DNA of 64,000 bases. It comes from Lactifluus volemus (Eukaryota; Basidiomycota; Agaricomycetes; Russulales; Russulaceae). A program made the position numbers and the translations under genes. The notes below the pieces were generated by a model. The model was not told where the DNA came from. It made no database searches and worked only from the letters and a program-made list of their open reading frames with translations. Numbering within the stretch: the stretch's first letter is position 1; every line of letters starts with the position of its first letter. Below, piece after piece: positions 26,793-39,080 of this stretch. The stretch covers positions 930,001 through 994,000 of the forward strand of contig WTXI01000004.1 of the NCBI GenBank assembly GCA_022376515.1. The letters are read 5' to 3'.

Positions 26793-28149
26793 ATGGCTCC
26801 AGTCGCTGCTTCCCCTTACTCACTCCCTGTCCCAACCCCCCAGTCTCTGCTACTAAAGATAAAGCTGCTGCCCGTAAACGTTTCGAAGCAGTCTATTCCG
26901 TCGTCCGCGATGACCTCCTTGCTGACTTCCGCAAATGCAACATGCCTGAAGAAACCATTGAATATTACCGACGCGTTCGTACCCCCACCCATTCTTTTTC
27001 TTTGGCCTGATGATTCAAACCACCCACAGAGTATGGACTACAACATACCCGGTGGAAAGCTCAATCGAGGACTGAGCGTCGTCGACTCGGTCGCTATTCT
27101 TAAAGGTCGCGACCTCACAGAGGCAGAGTACTTCAAAGCAGCTGTCCTCGGCTGGTCTATTGAATGGGTGTGCTTCTTCCTTTTCCCCTATCATTGCCCC
27201 CAGCTGACCGCCCGCTTAGCTCCAAGCCTTTTTCCTCGTTTGCGATGACATGATGGATGATAGCATTACCCGTCGTGGCCAGGCTTGCTGGTACCGCGTA
27301 GAGGGTGTTGGTCTCATGGCTATAAATGACGCAATAATTATGGAAGGGGCCATCTTCCAAATGATTCGTAAACACTTCCGTAAAGAGCCATTTTATGTGG
27401 ATCCTTGACCTTTGCACGAAGTACATCACCCATTCCCCATTCTTTACTATCGCATAACCCGCTACAACAGGTCACATATCAAACAGAAATGGGTCAACTG
27501 ATTGATCTGATCACTGCTCCCGAAAATAAGGTAGACCTTTCTAAATTCTCTCTCGACAGGTGTGGCTTCTCCCATACATCCTGTCGTCTCATGTATTCAT
27601 TTCTCTGGGATGCACAGGCACAGGAAAATCGTGATCTATAAGACAGCCTTCTACTCCTTCTACCTCCCCGTCGCACTTGCGCTTCTCCTCTGCGGTTTCC
27701 CCGTAGAGAAGAAGAACCCATCAGATCCAGACTACTATAAGCTTGCGCTAGGTATCCTCCTTCCGCTCGGGGAGTACTTCCAGATCCAAGACGACTATCT
27801 GGATTATGCTGGAACGCCAGAACAGATTGGCAAGATCGGTACGGATATTGTGGATAACAAGTGCTCGTGGTGCATCAACACGGCTCTCGCTCACGCCAAT
27901 GATGCCCAACGGGCGATCCTGGATGATAACTATGGCCGCAAAGACTCGGCTGCGGAAGCACGGGTCAAGGAGGTGTTTGCCGAGATTGGCATTGATGCGA
28001 TGTATTCTGAGTACGAGGCGAGCGCGTACGCGCACATCAATGGACTCATCGACGCGGTCCCAGAGGCAAAGAGTCCTTGTGGTGAAGCTACGCTTCGTCG
28101 CTCTGTGTTCCGCGTTTTCTTGGAGAAGATTTACAAGCGCACAAAGTAA
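26793..28149 (+). CDS. farnesyl diphosphate synthase, copy 1 (in-frame stop)
   Basis: ERG20-type trans-prenyltransferase; condenses IPP with DMAPP then GPP to make FPP for sterols, ubiquinone, dolichol and protein prenylation. Start [11 protein letters not shown]; one base is missing in a C run (ACCCCCCAG) before [17 protein letters not shown]. First aspartate-rich motif: [14 protein letters not shown] followed by TRRGQACWY; the aromatic pair before it fits FPP chain length. Second motif: [18 protein letters not shown]. The C-terminus is [10 protein letters not shown], as in Erg20. Relative to copy 2, two small deletions (2+1 nt) near 27403 create an in-frame TGA at 27406-27408, so the copy may be dead. 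Introns of 50-70 nt share positions with the other copies. Confidence 0.88.
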
Positions 28150-28359
28150 TTTTATTTTGACTGCCATGCTTACATATTTCTTCGTTCACCTTCGCGTCCA
28201 TCTTTTCACGAACTACCGCGTGTATTCTGTCAGCCTAGTTGCATCCTGATACCCATTTTCCTCACCTTGTCTTGCAAATTCTAGATGGTCTTGATTTGCG
28301 AAATCCTGACTATTACTCACTATGCCAAAGGCTACCTAAGCTTTGGACTGCTTTTGTCT

Positions 28360-28625
28360 ACAGTGCGACATTCTTTCTGCGGTGAGCATGTACTTGGATT
28401 GTAACCTCTAGAGAGCGGCAAGCCACTCTTTCGATCTCCCCGTAACGTGAGAAAGGAACGACTGGTTCACATACGTTGCTACTATAACCACACGAGTGGC
28501 CCTTCAGTTCCGTGCCAACCCCAAAAGTCGTCATCTCTCATTTCTTTCGGCCAGTACGTTTTGGTAAAACCTCCAAACGCTACAGGGACACTATGCCATT
28601 TTTCGTTCTAATATAGTATCCGCAT
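28360..28625 (+). pseudogene. remnant of P-type ATPase C-terminal region
   Basis: Similar to 6350-6610 of the ATPase gene: RNVRKERLVH here against [10 protein letters not shown] there, with matching flanks (agcatgt.ctt.ga, agagagcgg) and, beyond the intron, a counterpart of cattttggtatctccaacgcc. Stops and shifts throughout. It lies about 210 bp behind synthase copy 1; the partner is at 38840-39080. Confidence 0.7.
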
Positions 28626-28734
28626 TTGAAGCGTTTTAAGTTACAAGACTGAGCTCGCCGGCTGCTATGTGTGTGCCTGGGCAGCCAAACAAGTCAATCA
28701 TGCATAGTCGTTCTTGTAAGATAATTGTATAACA

Positions 28735-28960
28735 TCACGTATGCAGGATTGCTTCATGGGACAGATGTCGAGAAATCAGCAAAAAGGGCGTGGCATGGAG
28801 AGCGCTCGCTGAGAGAGGCGCGTTGGAATCCGGGCCGATGTCCGGGGTAGAACAAAAAAAAGAATTCCGCCCTTATCGATCATGGCGCTCGTGCACAGCT
28901 TTGACGAAAGGTGGATTGCGGCTATCAGTGGCCATCTCCATGTCGATCCCAATGAACGAA
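28735..28960 (+). repeat. dispersed repeat family R-3, copy
   Basis: Begins atcacgtatgcaggattg, continues cagatgtcgagaaatcagcaa and ggggtagaa, and ends near catggcgctcgtgcacag. Related copies are at 25905-26035 and 36160-36340; a fragment of its end also appears at 46890 and 40025. Confidence 0.65.
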
Positions 28961-29039
28961 TCTCCGTCAACTCCTTTCCGTCGCAGACGTGCCGAGTGTC
29001 CCCCTCTTCGCTCACATTGGCGCGTTTGTTTTCAGACTC

Positions 29040-29350
29040 CTGGCGTCGTAGCCGATACAACAACAGTGGGAAATTGGCGGACAGGGTGATGTGTACGGGG
29101 CAGTCAGTCAGTACTAGCCAGTGTCCGAACCGAACCCATCACCGGCACTCTGCCATTCAAGTCAACCTAAAGCCTGCTAGGAAACCAGTGCCAGAAATCC
29201 GAGTCACCCACTCACCTCTGACTGCGCCTTTATCCGTGGAGCTCACAAGTTCGAGTATGATCGTCGAATCCGAAGGTGCCATCTTATTTTTTCTCAGAAT
29301 GATAGAGACCCTTGAGGGTGTGGACATGGTGGTACTAACATATCGCATTT
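29040..29350 (+). repeat. dispersed repeat family R-A, partial copy 3
   Basis: Corresponds to the right part of 8880-9475 (ccagaaatcc.agtcacc, tcgtcgaatccgaaggtgccatctt). It sits at the same place relative to NLR B as copy 1 does to NLR A. Confidence 0.65.
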
Positions 29351-29401
29351 TGCTACATTCTTGGCATCTTACATACTACTACAATTGATTCTGAAGTCCT
29401 A

Positions 29402-32400
29402 TTAATCACGTACTATAGTCCAATTCGGTCCGTACACAAACTTTGAGAGATCAAGACGAGTCTCATGGTCACCTGAAATCCAGATAGTGCTAGGTCTATG
29501 AAGGCACAGCCTATGGGCTCGGGAATCCATAGAATAAGTTTTCCCTCATCTCCGTATATCCAACCATCATCATTAATCAGGGTTTGGTCCGTAAAATGAA
29601 TCTTAATATCTTCGGTTACGATCTTCACCACATCGTCTGAGGCCGAGGCAGCATGCTGCACGTCCGGTGAGAATGCAACAGATGAAGCTGGATAAGTATG
29701 AGCAGTATATGGGCCCGCTGCGACCTGTCCTGTTGTGTCCACAGCCGAATCGTGCAATCTCGTGAGGCCGATGCGATAAACTGCCCGTCCGGCGAGAATG
29801 CAACAGATTCGATTGAACCAGTGTGCCCGTAAACGGGCCTGCCACGACCTGACCTGTTCTGGCATCCCACACCCGAATCGTGAAATCTTCTGAGCTGATG
29901 CGATACGTTGCCCATCGGGAGAGAATACAACAGATCGACCCAACCGGTGTGTCCAGTAAATGGGCCCATCACGACCTCACCACTTGTAACATCCCACACC
30001 CGAATCGTGCAATCTAACGAAGCCGAGGCAATATGCTGCCCGTCCGGAGAGAATGCGACAGATTCGACGACCAGGTGTTCATCATCAGTAACAGGCACGC
30101 CATGACCTGACCTCTTGTAGCATCCCACACCCGAATCGTATCATCGTACGAGGCTGATGCGATGCGCTGCCCGTCCGGCGAGAATGCAACAAATTCGACC
30201 AATCGGTGTGTCCAGTAAACGGACTGGCCGCGACCTGTCCTGTTGTGGCATCCCACACCCGAATTGTGCGATCTTCCGAAGCTGATGTGATACGCTGCCC
30301 GTCCGGGACAATGCAATGGATGTGACCACGTCGGTGTGTCCAGTAAACGGGCCCCCCACGACCTGTCCTGTTGTGGCATCCCACACCTGAATCGTTGATC
30401 GAAAGAAGCTGATGCAATACGCTGCCCATCGAGAGAGAACGCAACCGATCAACACATGGATGATCCCGGAAACGGTTCCGCCACGACCTGTCCTGTTGTG
30501 GCATTCCACACCAGAATCTCGAAAAGGACGAGGCTGATGAGATACGCTGCCCATCGGGGAGAATGCAACAGCAAGGACCGAATAAGAATGTTCAGCAGAT
30601 GGGCCTGCCAAACCTGTCCTTGTGTAGCATTCCACACCTGAATTGTGTTATCGTCTGAGACTGATGCAATACGCTGCCCATCGGGTAGAATGCAACAGAT
30701 GTGACTGAACTGGCGAGCCCAGGAACCGTAAACGGGCCTGCCACGCCTGTCCTGTTGTGGCATCCCACACCCGAATCGTGCAGAGACGGCTGCTGCGATA
30801 CGCTGCCCGTCCGGGAGAATGCAATAGATCTGACCGAACGCAGTTCGAGTAAATGGGCCCGCCATGACATCTCCTGTTGTGGCATCCCACACCCGAATCG
30901 TGCCATCATCCGAGGCTGACGCAATTCGCTGCCAGTCGAGAGAGAGTGCAACAGATGTGACCAATTGGTGTGTCCAGTAAACGGGCCCGCCACGACATGT
31001 CCTGCTGTGGCATCCCACACCCGAATCGTGCCATCATCTGAGGCTGATGCGATACGCAGCCCGTCCGGTGAGAATACAATAGATGAGACCGAATGGGTGT
31101 GTCCAGTAAATGGGCCCGCAACGACCTGTCCTGTTGTCGCATCCCACATCCGAACCATCCCATCTTTCGAAGCTGATGTGATACGGTGCCCATCTGGCGA
31201 GAATGCAATAGATGTGACCGAATCGGTGTTTCCGCAAACGGGCCTGCTACAACCTGTCCTGTTGTGGCATCCCACACCACAATCGTGCAATCTTCCGAAG
31301 CTGATGCAATACGCTGTCCGTCCGGCGAGAATGCAACGCCCGAGAATGCATAGGCCAACCAGCCATGTGATTTGATCGTCATTTCCAGTGCTGGCCAATG
31401 CGACAACTGACCGCGTTCCAACCTCAATGTGCGAGGAAATCGGGAAATGTATTGATTCCGGATCCGGGACGAGGTTGGCGCGAAAGGGAGGGCAGAGACG
31501 TATATATGCGGCACACTTCTTCCAATCGCCATTCCGAAATATCGCACAAATGATGACGCATCATTCGCGAGTTCCAAAAATTCTTCACCTCAGTTTTGAA
31601 CCCTATTGCGATTTCATGCAAAAGTCACTATGGTCATCTTCATTATGCATGTACATACCTCCCGCTGCAGCCATATTAATAGAGATGACAATCCTCGTGA
31701 AGCAAGGCCCAAATGACTCTTGATGCTGAGCACTTCCAGCCAAAACAGAAACCTCGTCTCAAAGACCGATCGAATCTTCTTGAAGATATCCTCATCGAAG
31801 GCGACATGTTCCAAATGATTGTTCCAATGGATGCAGGCATACGATAAAGCAGATGGAATATGTTTCGCGATTCGAGTTTCTAAGTCTGGGACGTCCCTGT
31901 TGGCGAGATATGACGATTCCAGTTTGCAGATGTTGAATTTCAGGTTATCGAGCATTATTCCAAGGCAGGAATGTACCAGCTGACCGTGGGCATCCGCAAG
32001 ATCCACATAAAACTCCGTGCTCGTCCTACTTGTCAGAAAGTCACGGAATGACGTGTGGATGGGGAGGATCGGACGCGTTCGATCAGATGATATGACGTTA
32101 CTCAGCAGAGAGCCGAGGTAAGGGAGCATTATAAGAACCCGATCGGAATCCTCAGGATGGGCAGCGAGAGAATGCCGTCGCAGAGTAATTAGAGAATCGA
32201 TGGAGAGCGGTTCCATCGCAGCAAACAGCTGTCCCATCACGGACCGAAACAGATCCTGGGATGAATCTGTTTTGAAGTACTCTTTCAGGACTTGTTCGTA
32301 CAAATTGTCCAATAGACCTTGTCCACTGAGGCCTCGAGAGTGTCCCAAAAGGCGCTGTACACACTCGTTGTCGCCAAGGTCAAGACGAGTACTGTTAATG

Positions 32401-34702
32401 AATCCGCATGCAACGGCTGCCCATTGAAAAAAGCCTTCTGATGACTCCATTAATCTGCCACCGTGGGATTTGAACACGTCATCGGGAAGCTCGTCCTGAA
32501 GATACAGGCTGATATCTTGCATCGTATCGGCAGCCAATTGGGCGTCATCCATGTAGAGGGTATCGACGGATTCGGCGTTGGCGAACGTAGTTTCGATAAC
32601 ATGCTCTGGCCTTGAGGTGATGAGAACGCGGAAGTTTGGTGGGAGCTCGATGAGTCGTTGAGCAAGAAATGAGTGGGGTCCTTTTTGCCAATTGTGAGAC
32701 CACTCTCATCTAATCCATCGATGATGACAAGAATTGTATCCCCAAGTCGTAGGTTCTCGAGCGGTTTGCGAAGGAGCCGCTCAAATAGTCTAGGATAGTC
32801 TCGGGTACCACGAAGAGACGAATCACCCGCCATGGCCCTTTTCAGGGCGCGCTTGAACGGAGGATAGCGAACGGAGAGGTCGTGGGCGAGCTTCGCGAAG
32901 AGACGACAACCTACGTCTTTGGAATTTCTGTCCGGCGAAAGGCGACGTAGGAACCGAGACACTTCACGTCGAAGTGACGTGCGATCTCATGTGCGATTGA
33001 AGACTTTCCTGTGCCCGCCTTGCCAAAGAGAACGAGGCCACGTTGAGATCCAGGATTTTCGATCCATTGGGAGATGCGGTCCAAAAAGTGTTCGCGTGTG
33101 CCTCGAAGACAGCCCTTCCTATCATCGAATCGCCATCCTCCCAACAGACTTTCTCCGATTATTGCGCCCAATTCTGTGCTCCTCTTGTCAGACCGATCGG
33201 TGATCCCGTGACTGTCAGAGTGACTAACCTGTTTCCAATGCTTCGTCCGACATCTCCGATTCCTGTGTTGTCACATCGTACCGTGTTTGAGGGACAGCAG
33301 TGTCAGTGCTGACAGCAACACGGAACGCTTCTCTTAGTCCGACGAGGGTGTTGCAGTAGTGTTCGACGTTTGCATCGACTTGCCCCGTTTTCGGAGCCTG
33401 CTTTCCTGAAGATCGTGTTAAAATGAGGAACGAGAGATATCAGCACGACGTACCGACACGACCCATAAATGCACTTGATTCGATGACGTTGGCACAGTCG
33501 GTGATGCACTGCAGCATCCGATTCAGGGTTTTTGCTGGTACCGACCCCGGCTCGATTTTCCTCAAAACATCCGCTTCATTTCCAAATTCGAACGCTTCTC
33601 GTATCGCCTCGAGCAGCGTTTTGGCGTTCTCGTCACGCTGAAACTGGTCTCCCAAAGTCTGTTGACAAGGCGATAAAAATGTGTAAATGTTCCATATCAA
33701 GGCAAGGCAAGGACACGTACCTCGGGAGTCTTTGAGAGCCGACTCAATGCTGAGCTGGCATCCAGCTGAGGGGCAAAATGTTGCTCAGCAAATCGTAGAG
33801 AAAAAAGGACATTGGGCATACTTTGACGATTGGATTGACGGTTTTCATCACCCAATTGATATTATTAATGGCAGCCTTCCACACTTTCACCGGTATCCGT
33901 ATCGTCAACAGCGCGATCGACAGTAGGCGATATCTCCGTCTGACGACCCGCCAAGCTTGCAACAGGATTACCGGTCTGGAAAGATGAGATGCAGGAACGG
34001 TAACTGCCGTGGGTTGCGCGGTGTCGACGTTAGATTCAACAATAGGACGCGTAACGCCTCCTTCAGTGACATGGTTGTCCACTGGGGGATTCGAGGTGTC
34101 GGCTGTCGCAGCCAGAGAGGAACTCGCGTTTGCCGACAGTGTAATCGTTAAGACTGTGGCAGGCTCTGTTGGACGGCTAGCAAGTCTCTCAGCGCTGCCG
34201 AAATTAATTCGAGTTCTACATGTCGAGTGCTCAGCTACACGCACGATGAAGAATATAAAAAGCGACGAACCGGGACTGGGTTCACAGGTTATCTCCTGCC
34301 TTCCAATAAGTTTGTCTTTCTGTGTAATCCTTCTCGCATAAAGAGATATTGTCACACGAGAGAGTGGTAGTACAGAACTGCAGGAGACTCAGTCGTAAAT
34401 AGACATAAAATACAACAATACCCACGTGTCGACATTCTCGTTCCACTCGACGTAATTCCCCACGCTTTGCACAGATCGTGTCTGCCAAATTCTCGCCCCG
34501 TCGGTCACAGTAACATAAAACCTTGTATTTCTACGAGCGTCTTGAGACGGGGAAGGCTTTGCGCTCTGAGACTGACATGGGAAGGGATTTAATAAGTTAC
34601 TTCTCCGAGCATGATCACAAATCTGAAGGTTCGTACCGGTCACTCGAGTCGATCCGAGCCCGATTGCGTTTTGGCGACCTGATCGTGGCCGATCTGACGC
34701 AT
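29402..34702 (-). CDS. NLR-like receptor, C2-NACHT-WD40, copy B (frame lesions)
   Basis: Paralogue of copy A with the same domain order. ATG at 34702 (MRQIGHDQVA). The C2-like part is better preserved than in A: FYVTVTDGARIWQTRSV and ISLYARRITQKDKLIGRQEI read on without the missing T seen in A. Walker A GKAGTGKSS is at about 33005-33030; Walker B ILVIIDGLDES at about 32695-32735 is in frame with the upstream helices, while A is shifted here. A 312-codon uninterrupted stretch (32552-31614) covers the helical region after NACHT and differs from A by one residue in its first hundred. About 14 WD40 repeats follow (31335-29640), then a tail ending KFVYGPNWTIVRD and a stop at 29402-29404. Some shifts remain, mostly in the WD40 part. 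Confidence 0.85.
29640..31335 (-). repeat. WD40 repeat array of NLR copy B (~14 units)
   Basis: Same unit and period as the array at 9790-11470, anchors near 29660, 29790, 30040, 30170, 31060 and 31320. Unit-by-unit the two arrays differ in the positions that vary between blades (for example DDGT against DDCT before IRVWD), more than the flanking NACHT sequence does. Confidence 0.88.
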
Positions 34703-34974
34703 TCCGGAGACGTGAGAACCTGAGCTGTAGTAATAGTTAACAGCGAGAGACACTGGGAATAGGAGACTTTGGGCTTACGGATTCGAGGTCATCTGTGGGT
34801 ATGATAGGCGTACTAAGTTAGTAGAAGGGAGGAAGGAAAAGAAAGAGCCGTGGGAGAGCCTGAGCCCATTACAAGGCACTTCAAACCGCGCCATCTCACG
34901 CTCAGCGCTACTACGATAAGGCCACCGAACGTGCGTAACCCGAGTCCATGAAATTTTTTTCCGAATACTGCCCA

Positions 34975-35285
34975 CTCTGACGATGTGCGGATTGCCGACT
35001 TTGGAAGTATATGTACACGACGCATCCTGCCTCACTCGGGGCCAGAGCTACGCCCGCGATGCCGTCGGATTCACAACAGGCTATGCAGCTCCCGAGCTAC
35101 TTGGGAGTGCTTTGCGCCACGACGGAGCGTGGATTGCGCCTGGCTCACGTTGCCACTCTACAGGCCCGGGCGCGAGGTCAACTGGGGGCGCTTGGATGCA
35201 CCATGACGATGGCCGGTGTATGCTATTCTCTCAGAAGACTGATCTACTCGATTACGTGGATCGATACAAACCCATACAGGTGAGA
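34975..35285 (+). pseudogene. possible protein-kinase remnant
   Basis: The plus strand reads DDVRIADFGS (about 34980) and, after a frame change, DAVGFTTGYAAPELLGS (about 35060-35110). These are in the right order and spacing for kinase subdomains VII (DFG) and VIII (APE). A later frame gives LFSQKTDLLDYVDRYKPIQ followed by a GTGAGA donor. No N-lobe or catalytic HRD was found upstream, where NLR B begins on the other strand. It could be a true fragment or chance resemblance. Confidence 0.4.
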
Positions 35286-35289
35286 GCAT

Positions 35290-35830
35290 GGCTTCGCTCG
35301 CGATGTTCAATGTCAAAGAACGAGACCGTGGGTACTTGACGGTGAACCTTTTTTTTTTCGGCCAAGGCGTGTCGGAGAAGAAGAACCGTCGTTCGAGAAT
35401 GAAGATTGAGTGTTTCCCCACCTGTTGGCCTCGATTCCAACACCTCTCGACACCCTTTGGTCGAACGAGTTCTCGCATATCGAGCACCAACCGTGCCCGC
35501 ATCTCTCTCAAGGGTGTCTATCGTCTGAGAAACCCAAAATGAAAGGATGGCACCTTCGGATTCGACGATCACACTCGACTTGTGAGTTCCGCGGACTCAG
35601 ACAAGCGCAGTCGGAGGTGAGCGGTGACTGGTATTTCTGGCGCTCGTTCGCATGGCAGGGGCTTTGAGTCGGATGGAAGGGCAAGCGCCGGTGTGTGGGG
35701 CTGACTACATCACCCTTCCGCCAAACTTTGCAATACGATTATCATCATTCTCTCTTTCCACACTCGTACTCAAGTTATTCGTCTGCCGCTTGCTCGTCCA
35801 CGGGAGGACGGACTTTGTTCCATTGCAGGA
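35290..35830 (-). repeat. dispersed repeat family R-A, copy 4 (reverse orientation)
   Basis: Reverse complement of copies 1 and 2. The plus strand here holds an open frame (35410-35667) with ECFPTCWPRFQHLSTP and RNPK, whose counterpart in copy 2 (minus, 16449-16237) reads ECFPPIPTPL and EKPK. A poly-T run lies at 35348-35358. Confidence 0.65.
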
Positions 35831-35859
35831 GCGTGCTCACATTCACGCGTGTAGATTGA

Positions 35860-36340
35860 CCGACATTCTTTTGCATGATTTGCGTTATTTTGGTTGCCAT
35901 TTTCTATTGCTTGTGTGCTGGCTGAACTGTCACGTGGTTGCTAAGGCCTGCATCTTGTTGATAGTTTCCCCTTGAGAAACATTGCCATTATTTCCCTTCT
36001 CAAAATTTCAGGTGCAAAAAATAGCACGACCTATACCCACTCGATTTGGATAGCGCATACGTCTGCTCTGCTGGCAGAAGCAGACCAACGGGAAAAGGAA
36101 TCATTCCTGCGCTCTGCGCTCTCGTTGAGACTAATTTATAACATACATATTATATAAATATCACGTATGCAGGATTGTTCCATGGAACAGATGTCGAGAA
36201 ATCAGCAAAAAAAAAAGCATGGCACGAGCGTGCCGGAATTCGGGCCGATGTCCCGGGGTAGAAAGCCGCGATAAAAAAAAAAAGAATTCCGCCCTTATCA
36301 TGGCGCTCAGGCTCATGCACAGCTTTCGACGACCAACCGA
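35860..36340 (+). repeat. duplicated upstream block of synthase copy 2, including an R-3 copy
   Basis: Collinear with 25500-26045. Includes the R-3 words cacgtatgcaggattgttcc (36163) and cccggggtagaaa (36252). Confidence 0.68.
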
Positions 36341-37250
36341 GGCATTGGGACCTATCAGTGGCTAGCTCCATGTCGATCCCCATGAACGAATCTCCGTCAA
36401 TTTCCTTCCGTCGCGGACATCCACGTGCTGTGCACGTTCGCAACGGTAGGAGGCCCATCGCCAGAGGGCGGTTTGTTGGATCGCTGCCACGACCACGAGA
36501 GCAGCAGCCTGAGACGGACAAAGAGTGTGTCACCACCATGTCCTCGTTACATTCCAAGAGCACTAGTTCCGGGTTACCAAGTTGGCATATACGATGAAAC
36601 ATGTAGTTCATCGCGCATATGTTGGCCAATGGGAACGGGCAGTGACCATAGGAACAGAGGCAGTTCTTACACATGATGGCCTAAAACACTAATGGTTGGC
36701 GTCATGATAAAACAAGTAGGACTGGACAGTGGCCTACGGTACGGACCTTTAGCTATCGGAAGATCCTGTAGAAGGTCCAAGGTAAGGGTAGAGCCGCTGG
36801 GGGGCGCAAAAATCCTAAGATGTGGCTTATCGCTTAGTTGAAACCAAAAGCGAGGGGATGGGAAAGGGGCTTTATGGATCAGGAATGGTTGTGAAATAGA
36901 CTCGCGGTGATATATGCTGGCCAATGACAAAAGGAGTTCGTCGTCCGTCGTCGCTGTTTATGAAGATGTCCGAGAGGTGTTAGTCCATTGTAGGCAAGAC
37001 CCGAGTGAGCCACACAATTCGGGAACGAACCGGATAACAAAAAAACGGGTTTTGCATGCAGGTTAATCCTGTAATTGTAAAAATAGTTACTGTTCATGCA
37101 GAGAGGTTAAGGACGGTTGTGGACTATTGTATTTGGACTGTTAAGAATGGTACGATGGCAATGGAAGGGAAAGAAGCGCCCGCGGACCTGAAGCGAAGAT
37201 GAGAAAAAGAAATTTACCTAAAGGGGTAAATTAAACTTGTCTCATTATCG
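36341..37250. other. intergenic, no gene seen
   Basis: 36760-36800 (cggaagatcctgtagaaggtcc) is related to 47397-47440 upstream of synthase copy 4, so part of the 5' flank was carried with the gene. No motif-bearing frame. Confidence 0.4.
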
Positions 37251-37304
37251 TATTTAAGTGGTTCCTTGAACCCCAATTGTCGTCCCACCGCTCTTTACCC
37301 ACTC

Positions 37305-38668
37305 ATGGCTCCAGTCGCTGCTTCCCCTTACTCACTCCCTGTCCCAACACCCCCAGTCTCTGCACTAAAGATAAAGCTGCTGCCCGTAAACGCTTCGAAG
37401 CAGTCTATTCTGTCGTCCGCGATGACCTCCTTGCTGACTTCCGCAAATGCAACATGCCTGAAGAAGCCATTGAATATACCGACGCGTTCGTTCTCCCCAC
37501 CCATTCTTTTTCTTTGGTCCGATGATTCGAACCACCCACAGAGTATGGATTACAATGTACCCGGTGGAAAGCTCAATCGAGGACTGAGCGTCGTCGACTC
37601 GGTCGCTATTCTTAAAGGTCGCGACCTCACAGAGGCAGAGTACTTCAAAGCAGCCGTCCTCGGCTGGTCTGTTGAATGGGTGTGCTTCTCTCCTTTTTAC
37701 CCTCTATCATCCCTCCCAACTGACTGTCCACTCTAGCTCCAAGCCTACTTCCTCGTTTCCGATGACATTATGGATGATAGCGTCACCCGTCGTGGCCAGG
37801 CTTGCTGGTACCGCGTAGAGGGTGTTGGTCTCATGGCTATAAACGACGCACTAATTCTGGAAGGGGCCATCTTCCAAATGATTCGTAAACACTTCCGTAA
37901 AGAGCCATTTTATGTGGATCTCCTTGACCTTATGCACGAAGTACGTGACCCGTTCGCCATTCTATACTATCGCATAACCCGCTGCAACAGGTCTCATATC
38001 AAACGAAATGGGTCAACTGATTGATCTGATCACCGCTCCCGAAACCAAGGTGGATCTTTCTAAATTCTCTCTCGACAGGTGTGGCATTCTCCCATACATC
38101 CTGTCGTCTCATGTCTTCATTTCTCTGGGATGCACAGGCACAGGAAAATCGTTATCTATAAGACAGCCTTCTACTCCTTCTACCTCCCCGTCGCACTTGC
38201 GCTTCTCCTCTGTGGTTTCCCCGTCGAGAAGAAGAACCCATCAGATCCAGACTACTATAAGCTTGCGCTAGATATCCTCGTTCCCCTCGGGGATACTTCC
38301 AGATCCAAGACGACTATCTGGATTATGCTGGAACCCCAGAACAGATTGGCAAGATCGGTACGGATATTATGGATAACAAGTGCTCGTGGTGCATCAACAC
38401 GGCTCTCGCTCACGCCAATGATGCCCAACGGGCGATCCTGGATGATAACTATGGCCGCAAAGACTCGGCTGCGGAAGCACGGGTCAAGGAGGTGTTTGCC
38501 GAGATTGGCATTGATGCGATGTATGCTGAGTACGAGGCGAGCGCGTACGCGCACATCAATGCACTGATCGACGCGGTCCCAGAGGCAAAGAGTCCTTGTG
38601 GTGAAGCTACGCTTCGTCGTTCTGTGTTCCGCATTTTCTTGGAGAAGATTTACAAACGCACAAAGTGA
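37305..38668 (+). CDS. farnesyl diphosphate synthase, copy 2
   Basis: Nearly identical to copy 1. First motif [15 protein letters not shown] with [15 protein letters not shown]; exon 3 ends VDLLDLMHE at a GTACGT donor with no stop. [19 protein letters not shown] follows in exon 4 and [10 protein letters not shown] in the last exon; end [10 protein letters not shown]. At least four single-base deletions against the other copies: in GC(T)ACTAAAG near 37363, in GAATAT(T)ACC near 37480, in CAAAC(C)GAA near 38005, and in GGGGA(G)TAC near 38290. All lie in otherwise conserved codons, so consensus error is plausible. Confidence 0.88.
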
Positions 38669-38839
38669 TTATTTTTTGACTGCCCTGCTTTACATATTTC
38701 TTCGTTCACCTTCGTGTCCATCTTTGCACGAACTATGGCGTGTATTCTATCAATCAATATTTTCCTCTTTGTCTCGCAAATTCCAGATGGTCTAAATCCT
38801 GACTATTATGGCTAAGCTTTGGACCGCTTTTGTTTACAC

Positions 38840-39080
38840 CCCGACATTCCTTCTGTATTGAGCATATGCTTATACCACTAGAGGGCGGCCAGCCGTTCTT
38901 TCGATCAGCCCGTAACGTGAGAAAGGAACGACTGGTTCACATCCGTTGCTACTTTAACTACACGAGTGGCCCTTCAGTTCCGTGCCAATCTCTCTCTCAT
39001 TTCTTTCAGCTAGTTCATTTTGGTAAAACCTCCGAATGCGCTATACCGTTTTTCGTTTCTAATATATGCGCATTTGAAAA
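38840..39080 (+). pseudogene. remnant of P-type ATPase C-terminal region, second copy
   Basis: Partner of 28360-28625: RNVRKERLVHIRCYFNY, with the counterpart of the ATPase stretch at 6570-6615 (ttcattttggtaaaacctccg) after a degraded intron. Sits about 170 bp behind synthase copy 2. Confidence 0.7.
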
